Of a stretch of DNA of 6,456 nucleotides, positions 1 through 5,539 are shown one piece after another (the first letter of the stretch is position 1; each line of letters begins with the position of its first letter). Location: NCBI GenBank assembly GCA_002506255.1, contig DAXF01000014.1, positions 1-6,456 of the forward strand. Reading direction: 5' to 3'. Made by a program: the position numbers and the translations under genes. Under the pieces are notes generated by a model. It was not told where the DNA came from and ran no database searches. It worked only from the letters and a program-made list of their open reading frames with translations. Source of the DNA: Methanomassiliicoccaceae archaeon UBA367. GTDB lineage: Archaea > Thermoplasmatota > Thermoplasmata > Methanomassiliicoccales > Methanomethylophilaceae.

Positions 1-6
1 AATGCG

Positions 7-486
7 ATGAAATCGAAATCGATGGTTTTTGTGATCGCAGCGGTCCTCGCCGTGGCCGCTGTGAGTATTGTGATCAATTATGGCCTAATGGATAACGACA
101 GCGAGGCGAAATATGAGGTGGATTTCCTCTTTGAGAGGAACACAGGTGAGAAAGAGTGGTCTCACGGGTCCGGGGACACGCCTCAGGATGCGCTGAAGAA
201 TGCATGTGACAAGATCGGATATGAGCTTGAGTATACCGGGACCGGTAATACGTTATGGATCGATACGATAGACGGCATTGGTTGGGTAGCCGCCGCTCCT
301 GAGGATACGACAAAGTCTGGCAGCAGCTGGGTGCATTATGAGTGGGATTCTGAGAGCGGTTCCTGGATTCTGACAGATTACCTTTTCGGGAATCTCCCGA
401 CCGGCGTGAAGTACTTCTGTTTCTTCTACACGGATCTGGATACGTCCTGGGCTCCTATCGGAAGTCCGACTGCGGTTCCTGCCTGA
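7..486 (+). CDS. Small secreted/signal-anchored protein with a DUF4430-like (transcobalamin C-terminal-like) domain
   Basis: This is a 159-residue protein of unproven function. Residues 2-4 (KSK) precede a hydrophobic stretch at about 6-27, so it is exported or held by an uncleaved signal anchor; there is no lipobox cysteine. The rest is one domain (about 36-145): an alpha segment DALKNACDKIGY (61-72), the strand WIDTIDGIG (84-92), SGSSWVHYEW (104-113), and LPTGVKYFCFFY (130-141). That order of helix, 'IDGI', 'SxW..Y.W' and 'G(v)xxFxFxY' resembles DUF4430, the fold related to the cobalamin-binding beta domain of transcobalamin and intrinsic factor. The family call is by eye. The same domain recurs in the next two genes, so I infer a diffusible or surface corrinoid-binding accessory. 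The ATG at 7 is chosen because it keeps the basic residues ahead of the hydrophobic core. The frame is open to the window edge, so an upstream start cannot be excluded. Stop is TGA; 51 bp separate it from the next gene. Confidence 0.82.
   Translation: MKSKSMVFVIAAVLAVAAVSIVINYGLMDNDSEAKYEVDFLFERNTGEKEWSHGSGDTPQDALKNACDKIGYELEYTGTGNTLWIDTIDGIGWVAAAPEDTTKSGSSWVHYEWDSESGSWILTDYLFGNLPTGVKYFCFFYTDLDTSWAPIGSPTAVPA
112..441 (+). other. DUF4430-like domain, copy 1
   Basis: Residues about 36-145 of the first gene. Landmarks shared with copies 2 and 3 are an IDGI/INGV/LDGI turn, a serine-rich step into a Trp-rich strand (SSWVHYEW), a second Trp (SGSW, 117-120), and a closing F/Y-rich strand (KYFCFFY). 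Cys67 lies in ACDKIGY and matches the cysteine in SCTAKGY of copy 2. Boundaries are approximate. Confidence 0.6.
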
Positions 487-499
487 TTCAGACTATTTA

Positions 500-521
500 C
501 AAACCCTTTTCAAACCCTTTT
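500..521 (+). repeat. Perfect 11-bp tandem direct repeat in the intergenic gap before btuF
   Basis: CAAACCCTTTT occurs at 500-510 and again, with no gap, at 511-521. The second unit also forms a short dyad, TCAAA-CCCT-TTTGA (510-523). It ends just ahead of the likely ribosome binding site of the btuF-like gene. It could be a regulator site, a weak T-rich pause or processing site, or chance; the sequence does not decide between these. It is far too short to be a cobalamin riboswitch. Confidence 0.6.
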
Positions 522-527
522 GAAGGA
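522..527 (+). promoter_or_regulatory. Ribosome binding site supporting the ATG start at 538
   Basis: GAAGGA lies 10 bases ahead of the ATG at 538. A longer reading from TTG at 520 would place this motif inside the gene and leaves only C/T-rich sequence upstream, so the ATG is preferred. Confidence 0.5.
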
Positions 528-537
528 ACCCGTTACC

Positions 538-1887
538 ATGTCTGCCCGTAGATTGAAAACAGCGGCCTCATTGGCGATAATCATACTGGTCGCAATATCC
601 GTGCCGGTTCTGGCCGATATCAACGAGCCCCGGGATTACAGTGAAGGGATGCTCATCGATTTCGGAAGATATGACGGAGTGTGGATCCCCACGGAGAAGG
701 GGGACAAGACCATTGCCGAGGTCTTGGATTATTCCTGCACGGCGAAAGGATATGCAGTTGTAAAGGACAGTAATGGCATCCCGGAATCCATAAATGGGGT
801 ATCTAATAATTCGGTCAGGACCTGGACCCTCTGGACAACGCCCAAGGATAGTGGCGTGTGGGAGAAGCAGAACGGATTGCCGGAGAATCTCTATATGAAG
901 GATTTTGGATTCGTGACATTCGCTTTCTCGTACGAAGGATACACGCCGTTGCCGTGCGTGGATGCAGAGGGTAGATGCATATTCAATGACGGTACGCTTC
1001 TCCGGGCGATCACCTTAGCGCCTTCCTGCACAGAGATGTATTATGCCATACATGGGATCGGCGGTTTGGTGGGGACGGATCTCTACAGCAATTATCCTGT
1101 ATCCATAAGCGGTATGAGAGAGAGCGGCAGGGTCGCCGCCGTAGGTGGATATACCAACCCAAGTTACGAGAAGGTGTTGGGACAGAGCCCGGATATAGTG
1201 ATAGGAGAAGCTAGCGTCGGAGGCCATTTGGATGTGGCCAAGAGGCTCAGAAGCACCAACGTTTTCACTTTGATGCTGCCGGGATCTGACAGCATTGATG
1301 CCATATGCAGGAATATATGGACAATAGGTCAGGCCACAGGCAATCCGGAGAATGCCAAAGCCGTGACCAACAGTATCACGGCGCAGTTGGACAGCACTTT
1401 GTCCGGGATAAAGAACACAGTCAGGAAGGATGTCCTTCTGGCCCTGGGAATGCTGCCCTCGGCCTTCACTTCAGGAGATAACACTTACATGGATGATGCA
1501 ACCAAATACGCCAGGGGAACGAACATATTCGGAGAGGAGAACCTTGGATGGTTCCCGTCCAGTGCGGAAGAGGTAAAGGATAGGAACCCGCAGGTCATAA
1601 TCATAGTATCCGAATCCGCAGTGACCACTCAGGCGGAATACGACGAAAAGATGGAATGGATAAGGAATAACAATCCTCAGTGGGCCGGTACAGACGCTTT
1701 CAAGAACGGAGAGGTATACTTCTTCAGCGGTCAGGCTGCGGATGTGCTGTCGCGTCCCGGTCCGAGAGTGTGCCAGGCCGCAGAGCTTCTCGCAAACGCG
1801 CTTCATCCCGAACGTTTCAGTGATCCGCTTCCAAAGTATGTGGGCGACGATTACAGAGACTATCTTACAGTATCTGCGGGGTGGTGA
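538..1887 (+). CDS. btuF: BtuF-type corrinoid ABC transporter binding protein with an extra N-terminal DUF4430-like domain
   Basis: This 449-residue extracellular protein should capture the ligand and dock on the permease encoded next. A signal sequence runs to about residue 26 (ARRLK, then a hydrophobic run, then VLA-D). Residues about 34-140 are a DUF4430-like domain, and about 155-425 are a periplasmic-binding fold of the BtuF/FecB type (Pfam PF01497 by recognition). BtuF landmarks are RAITLAPSCTEMYYA (156-170), VGTDLYSNYP (178-187), VGGYTNPSYEKVLGQSPDIVIG (202-223, read as two motifs: VGGYTNPSYEKVLG and QSPDIVIG) and SRPGPRVCQAAELL (405-418). Acidic residues D232 (GGHLD) and E344 (SSAEEV) sit, by eye, where E. 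coli BtuF has the two glutamates that dock on BtuC arginines. Ordinary BtuF proteins are about 250-350 residues; the excess here is the added front domain. No lipobox cysteine or C-terminal membrane helix is seen, so attachment would be by an uncleaved signal, by protein partners, or absent. A TTG at 520 would add six residues; the ATG is preferred. A siderophore or heme ligand is possible; the downstream cobD favours corrinoid. Confidence 0.88.
   Translation: MSARRLKTAASLAIIILVAISVPVLADINEPRDYSEGMLIDFGRYDGVWIPTEKGDKTIAEVLDYSCTAKGYAVVKDSNGIPESINGVSNNSVRTWTLWTTPKDSGVWEKQNGLPENLYMKDFGFVTFAFSYEGYTPLPCVDAEGRCIFNDGTLLRAITLAPSCTEMYYAIHGIGGLVGTDLYSNYPVSISGMRESGRVAAVGGYTNPSYEKVLGQSPDIVIGEASVGGHLDVAKRLRSTNVFTLMLPGSDSIDAICRNIWTIGQATGNPENAKAVTNSITAQLDSTLSGIKNTVRKDVLLALGMLPSAFTSGDNTYMDDATKYARGTNIFGEENLGWFPSSAEEVKDRNPQVIIIVSESAVTTQAEYDEKMEWIRNNNPQWAGTDAFKNGEVYFFSGQAADVLSRPGPRVCQAAELLANALHPERFSDPLPKYVGDDYRDYLTVSAGW
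637..957 (+). other. DUF4430-like domain, copy 2 (fused in front of BtuF)
   Basis: Residues about 34-140 of the BtuF-like protein. Its features align in order with copy 1: EVLDYSCTAKGYAVV (61-75) with DALKNACDKIGYELE, SINGVSNNSVRTWTLW (84-99) with the IDGI...SSWVHYEW region, SGVW (105-108) with SGSW, and FVTFAFSYEGYTPLP (125-139) with the closing aromatic strand. Boundaries are approximate. Confidence 0.6.
1878..1887 (+). promoter_or_regulatory. Ribosome binding site deciding a TTG start at 1889
   Basis: The bases GGGGTGGTGA resemble the archaeal GGAGGTGA consensus and overlap the TGA stop of the BtuF-like gene. The next gene's TTG follows after one base. Termination and re-initiation are therefore probably coupled, giving linked amounts of the binding protein and permease. 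Confidence 0.6.
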
Positions 1888-1888
1888 A

Positions 1889-4702
1889 TTGAAGAGAGCA
1901 TTGCCTGTCTTCTCGGTTGTCCTTTTGATGCTGGCAGGTGTTCTTTCCATAGCTCCGTTCTTATCGGATGCTGATACTGAGGAAGGAACGATCTTCTTGG
2001 ATATGGGCGACGGCAACGTGATGGAAACGTATGTTTCGGTGAACGGCACAATGGGTGATGCCGTATCTGTTGCCATTTCAGAAAACGATCTTACAGGCAC
2101 TTTGGCGGGAACGGCAACAGACAATCTTGACGGCATATCCAACGGGTCCGGCTCATCCAATTGTGAATGGCGTTTCTACAAATGGGAGGGAGAATGGGTG
2201 GAGACGGCCTATGACGGCGCCGCAGCCTTCGTCGGCGGGACATTCGCATGGGGCTTCTATCCCGCCGGCTTGACGCCTGTGGCCACACCCTCGGTTTCAG
2301 ACCCATGGATCATGTACAGAGGTGACGCTTCAGGCTCAGGCGTCCAATCCTCTGCAGGTCCCGAGTCCTGCGGAGTGAAGTGGACGATCCAGTACGACGG
2401 CGAATTCATAAACGGCGGCATACTGGCTGCAGGGGAACGCATTTATTTCATAACCGGGGGGACGGAGAAACCTAATCCCCTCGATCCGACGGAGGAACGT
2501 GATCGTGCTTACCCCGCACTGCACTGTGCGGATCTGGATGGGAACATAATATGGTTTGCGCAATATCCCGAAATAGGTCTAAGTTGGGAGACTGCAACAC
2601 CTCTTGTGCTGAGTGACAGAGTCATAGTTCCTGCATCCTGCGGTAAGATATTCATGGTGGATCTGGACGGGAAACCGATAGGGACGCCTGTGGATATACC
2701 TCGTTTCGATACAGGTGTGCCTCGAAAATTCATGTCAGGTCCTGGATCTTTGGTGTATGACAGCGGTTTCGTGTACTTCGGAGCATCCGACGGCCGTTTC
2801 TATAAGATGGATACAGACGGCAACATCATTTCCAGTGTTCAGACCGGGGAGGCAGTGTACCATGCCGCACCCTATATACGCACGGAGGCGGACGGAACCA
2901 AGACGGCCTTCATAGGCGGATGGGGCGGGTCGATATTCGCCATAGACTGCGCTACGATGACAGTGGAATGGGAATACGATCTGTACCTGGATGAAGAAGA
3001 TCCGGATAAATACGGTCTTTTCGGCTCTGTCACGATGGGGACCGGAGCATACTCCAATATGATCGCCGTAACGTATTCAGACGGTGCCATGTCCCCCCTT
3101 GAATCGGGGATCGCAGTCTTTAACCTGGACACTCTAGATCCCAGCAATCCGGAGCCGATGTGGAAGGATGAAAGCTTCAGTGCCGCAGGATCCCCAGGAG
3201 TGGCCTACAAGAACGGTTTCATAATATCGACTTCAAACGGAGTGTCATTCTACGAATGGAACAACAGCGAGCCTCTTTGGATGAAGGATTACGGGCTGGT
3301 CAAAGGTCCGCTGACAATGGCCAACGACAGAGTATATCTTGTTCAATATCAATCCAACGGATCCATTATAGCCTTAAGTCCCGAGAGCGGCTCTAAGCTG
3401 GGGGAGTATGCAATTGAGCCTGCCACAAGCAAAGGGTTCGCAATGGTCGGGGCCCTGATCCACGGCGGCAACATATACGTGGGTAACGACGATGGAATAC
3501 TCTATTGCTTTGACTCCTCTGTCCTTCCGCTCATAAGGGGAGAGCCCAAACCCGGAGGAGCGGATACCGCAACCATAGCGATATGGTCTGCGACATTCGG
3601 AATGCTGGCTCTTTTTGTCTTTTATTATATCAGATTCGTGAAACCTTCCGGGGAGGGCATGGTTGCATCCAGGAAGAGGAAACTGTTCCTGATGCTTGCC
3701 GCCGGCTCATTGGGCTCGTTCATAATGTTCATGCTGGCACTCTCCTACGGTCCCGGAGGGAATATGTCCGTAGGCGAGGCGCTCCTGAATCTGGCATCCG
3801 CACTTGGTAAAGGCGGCGAAGGCCTTACGGCATACGAGTCGTACATCTATGAATCCAGGCTTCCGAGGGCTATGGCGACTTTTGCCGTCGGCATAGGCCT
3901 GTCCGTAGCCGGTGCCGTTTATCAGGCAATAATCAGGAATCCGCTGGTGGATCCCTACATCACGGGAGTCTCTTCCGGAGCAGGATTGATGGCCATAGTC
4001 GCGATAGTCTTCGGGACCTCCCTGGGTGTGAGCTATGTAACGAGCATATATCTGACGCCCATAGTCGCAATGGTAGGCGGTCTTTTGGCTTTCGTACTCA
4101 CGATGCTGATAGCGGAGAAATCCGGCGGATCGTCTCTGAACTATGTACTCGGAGGCGTAGTGATCGGTCTGGCATTCTCGGCATTCCAATCTATGATACT
4201 GTCCATGGCGGGAAACCAGCTTCAAAATGCTATGTTCTGGCTCTTCGGTAGCTTCGCCAACGTGACATGGAATAACGTCTGGTTCATATTCATACCTGCG
4301 TTGGCTATGTCATTTATACCTCTATTCTGGGCCAAGGAGCTCAATCTTGTGCTGCTGGGCGAGGAGCAGGCGAGGCAGATGGGGCTGAACGTCAGGAGCT
4401 TCAACAGGTGGATGATGGTGCTGGCGTCTGTGATAACGTCAGTATGTGTTGCCTTCGTCGGCATAATCGGATTCGTGGGCCTGGTGGTCCCCCACCTCTG
4501 CCGTATGATATTGGGCGGAGACCACAGACTGGTGCTTCCCGCTTCGATAATAATGGGTGGCGCACTCATGATGGCTGCAGATCTGGTAGCCAGAATGATC
4601 TTCGTGCCATTCGAGCTCCCGGTGGGTGCGATAACGACGCTTATAGGAACGCCACTGTTCGCGTACCTTCTGATAAAGAGGGGGAGGATGTACAATGGTT
4701 GA
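1889..4702 (+). CDS. btuC: Fusion of DUF4430-like domain, extracellular PQQ-type beta-propeller and BtuC/FecCD permease
   Basis: A 937-residue membrane protein, nearly three times the usual BtuC length of about 330. Order: signal sequence (1-28, MKRALP then hydrophobic); DUF4430-like domain (34-133); beta-propeller (about 139-548); an added membrane helix (about 562-583); basic linker (RFVKPSGEGMVASRKRK, 582-598); BtuC permease (about 596-937). Permease motifs are RLPRAMA (657-663), SVAGAVYQAIIRNPLVDP (672-689), TGVSSGAG (692-699), the ATPase-contacting LLGEEQARQMGLNV (822-835), GFVGLVVPHLCR (861-872) and FELPVGAITTLIGTPLF (908-924). R657 and R660 match the BtuC arginines that meet BtuF. Signal, outside propeller, helix into the cell, basic linker inside, then BtuC's first helix gives a consistent topology. 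The start is TTG at 1889: it gives a proper signal sequence, whereas the longer in-frame reading from 1742 lies inside btuF and encodes no signal. ATG at 1928 would cut the signal. No frameshift is seen across the junction, which is open in one frame throughout. Role: channel of the corrinoid importer; the propeller's role is inferred as capture or docking. Confidence 0.88.
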   Translation: MKRALPVFSVVLLMLAGVLSIAPFLSDADTEEGTIFLDMGDGNVMETYVSVNGTMGDAVSVAISENDLTGTLAGTATDNLDGISNGSGSSNCEWRFYKWEGEWVETAYDGAAAFVGGTFAWGFYPAGLTPVATPSVSDPWIMYRGDASGSGVQSSAGPESCGVKWTIQYDGEFINGGILAAGERIYFITGGTEKPNPLDPTEERDRAYPALHCADLDGNIIWFAQYPEIGLSWETATPLVLSDRVIVPASCGKIFMVDLDGKPIGTPVDIPRFDTGVPRKFMSGPGSLVYDSGFVYFGASDGRFYKMDTDGNIISSVQTGEAVYHAAPYIRTEADGTKTAFIGGWGGSIFAIDCATMTVEWEYDLYLDEEDPDKYGLFGSVTMGTGAYSNMIAVTYSDGAMSPLESGIAVFNLDTLDPSNPEPMWKDESFSAAGSPGVAYKNGFIISTSNGVSFYEWNNSEPLWMKDYGLVKGPLTMANDRVYLVQYQSNGSIIALSPESGSKLGEYAIEPATSKGFAMVGALIHGGNIYVGNDDGILYCFDSSVLPLIRGEPKPGGADTATIAIWSATFGMLALFVFYYIRFVKPSGEGMVASRKRKLFLMLAAGSLGSFIMFMLALSYGPGGNMSVGEALLNLASALGKGGEGLTAYESYIYESRLPRAMATFAVGIGLSVAGAVYQAIIRNPLVDPYITGVSSGAGLMAIVAIVFGTSLGVSYVTSIYLTPIVAMVGGLLAFVLTMLIAEKSGGSSLNYVLGGVVIGLAFSAFQSMILSMAGNQLQNAMFWLFGSFANVTWNNVWFIFIPALAMSFIPLFWAKELNLVLLGEEQARQMGLNVRSFNRWMMVLASVITSVCVAFVGIIGFVGLVVPHLCRMILGGDHRLVLPASIIMGGALMMAADLVARMIFVPFELPVGAITTLIGTPLFAYLLIKRGRMYNG
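1988..2287 (+). other. DUF4430-like domain, copy 3 (front of the permease fusion)
   Basis: Residues about 34-133 of the fusion. It holds NLDGISNGSGSSNCEWRFYKW (79-99, read as LDGISNGSGSS then NCEWRFYKW), GEWVE (101-105) and FVGGTFAWGFYPAGLTPVATP (114-134, read as FVGGTFAWGFY then PAGLTPVATP). The last part lines up with FVTFAFSYEGYTPLP of copy 2. The helix cysteine shared by copies 1 and 2 is absent here; the domain has a single cysteine at 92. Confidence 0.6.
2303..3532 (+). other. Beta-propeller domain of about eight PQQ/BamB-type blades
   Basis: Residues about 139-548 of the fusion. It opens with the typical PQQ-propeller entry, PWIMYRGDASGSG (139-151) and GVKW (162-165). Recurrent blade strands then follow: ERIYFITGG (183-191) with LHCADLDGNIIW (211-222), DRVIVPASCGKIFMVDLDG (243-261), GFVYFGASDGRFYKMDTDG (293-311), TAFIGGWGGSIFAIDCA (339-355), MIAVTYSDG (391-399) with GIAVFNLDT (407-415), GFIISTSNGVSFYEW (443-457), DRVYLVQYQSNGSIIALSP (480-498) and GNIYVGNDDGILYCFD (527-542). 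Eight units fit the eight-bladed quinoprotein/BamB class. Whether it binds PQQ cannot be told; most archaeal members of this fold are likely protein- or ligand-binding scaffolds. Confidence 0.85.
4681..4687 (+). promoter_or_regulatory. Ribosome binding site for btuD inside the permease gene
   Basis: GGGGAGG lies seven bases ahead of the ATG at 4695, within the last codons of the permease gene. It fixes the start and supports translational coupling of permease and ATPase. Confidence 0.7.
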
Positions 4703-5501
4703 GACGCCGCTTCTGGAGCTGAGGAATGTCAGCAAAACATACGAGAACGGGTTCCGGGCGGTGAAGGAGGTTTCCTACAGCATAGGAAAGGGGATGCTGG
4801 TAGGCCTAATCGGCCCTAACGGATGCGGGAAGTCCACCATGATGAAGTGCATCAACAGGATTCATCCTACCACATCCGGAGACATACTGGTGAACGGTGA
4901 ATCCGTGTTGAATAGAGCTCCGGGGGAGCTTGCCAAGGTAATATCAAATGTCCCGGCGGAGCTGAATACCAGCTTCGGTCTTACTGTCGCGGAGACTGTG
5001 ATGATGGGCAGATATCCGCACAGCACAAATCTATGGTGGGAGAGTGACAGGGACGAGTCCTTTACAGAAGAGGCCATGCACAAGTTCGGAGTGTTCGGCC
5101 TGAAGGACAGGTATCTCCACACCCTGTCCAGCGGAGAGAGGCAAAGAGTGCTCATCGCCAAGGCATATGTGCAGGAGCCCAAGCTCATGCTCGTGGATGA
5201 GCCCACGTCGCATCTTGATATGAGATACAAGCTGGAGGTGATGGAGTACCTGAATGCGATGGTCAAGAAGGACATATCCATATTGATCGCGGAGCACGAT
5301 ATCTCCCTCATGGCCAGATATTGCGATATCTGCATAATTATGAAGGAGGGATCCCTGTTCAAGATCGGCCCTCCGAAGGAGATCATAAACTCGGATCTTA
5401 TAGAGGAGGTCTACGGTGTCTCAGCGTCTGTGGGCTTTGACAATGACGGCGAGCTCTTCGTTCTGCCGAAGAGATACAAATCAGGTCGCGGCAGTATATG
5501 A
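4695..5501 (+). CDS. btuD: BtuD/FecE-type ABC transporter ATPase
   Basis: This 268-residue cytoplasmic ATPase powers the importer formed with the BtuF-like and BtuC-like proteins. Motifs in order: Walker A GPNGCGKST (40-48, Lys46), Q-loop region ISNVPAELNTSFGLTV (83-98), GRYPH (105-109, typical of the FecE/BtuD class), signature LSSGERQRV (144-152), Walker B KLMLVDEP (163-170, Asp168 and catalytic Glu169), D-loop SHLD (172-175) and switch His201 in AEHDIS. Length is normal for the family. One oddity: the family's Q-loop reads VPQ, but here it is VPAE, so Ala88 stands where the glutamine is expected. The other catalytic residues are intact, so the enzyme should still be active. The gene overlaps the permease gene by 8 bp. 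The class also includes iron-siderophore and heme ATPases; ligand assignment rests on context. Confidence 0.93.
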   Translation: MVETPLLELRNVSKTYENGFRAVKEVSYSIGKGMLVGLIGPNGCGKSTMMKCINRIHPTTSGDILVNGESVLNRAPGELAKVISNVPAELNTSFGLTVAETVMMGRYPHSTNLWWESDRDESFTEEAMHKFGVFGLKDRYLHTLSSGERQRVLIAKAYVQEPKLMLVDEPTSHLDMRYKLEVMEYLNAMVKKDISILIAEHDISLMARYCDICIIMKEGSLFKIGPPKEIINSDLIEEVYGVSASVGFDNDGELFVLPKRYKSGRGSI

Positions 5502-5507
5502 CGGACT

Positions 5508-5515
5508 CTATAAAT
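5508..5515 (+). promoter_or_regulatory. Possible archaeal TATA box ahead of cobD
   Basis: CTATAAAT lies about 25-30 bases before the cobD ATG at 5540. In archaea that spacing would put a transcript start at or next to the ATG, so a secondary promoter making a leaderless or nearly leaderless cobD message is possible. No clear BRE is seen, and the 38-bp gap with a good ribosome binding site also fits simple operon readthrough. Confidence 0.3.
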
Positions 5516-5529
5516 CGAAGAAAAGCATC

Positions 5530-5536
5530 GGGGTGA
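5530..5536 (+). promoter_or_regulatory. Ribosome binding site for cobD
   Basis: GGGGTGA, three bases before the ATG at 5540, matches the GGTGA core of the archaeal Shine-Dalgarno sequence. It decides this start. Confidence 0.6.
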
Positions 5537-5539
5537 CGG

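Noticed and set aside
124..140. 7-bp inverted repeat TTCCTCT-TTG-AGAGGAA
   Set aside because: It lies inside gene 1 codons with no T-run after it; likely coding coincidence, not a terminator.
493..500. CTATTTAC as a possible TATA box for btuF
   Set aside because: Weak match to the archaeal consensus and no recognisable BRE; not enough to call a promoter.
487..537. Cobalamin riboswitch or terminator between gene 1 and btuF
   Set aside because: 51 bp is far too short for a B12 riboswitch, and the T-runs are only four long, below a convincing archaeal terminator.
1742..1888. In-frame upstream extension of the permease fusion starting at ATG 1742
   Set aside because: It lies wholly inside the BtuF-like gene, encodes no signal sequence, and would bury the good signal sequence that starts at TTG 1889.
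1471..2160. Long minus-strand open frame across the btuF/fusion junction
   Set aside because: It is antisense to two well-supported genes, has no recognisable motif and spans the gene boundary; a shadow frame.
2303..3532. PQQ-dependent dehydrogenase
   Set aside because: The blades are PQQ-type in fold, but I see no recognisable quinoprotein catalytic motif, and the domain is fused to a transporter; a binding scaffold is more likely.
3707..4225. 172-codon minus-strand open frame opposite the permease
   Set aside because: Its translation is low-complexity and motif-free, and it mirrors a strongly conserved permease sequence.
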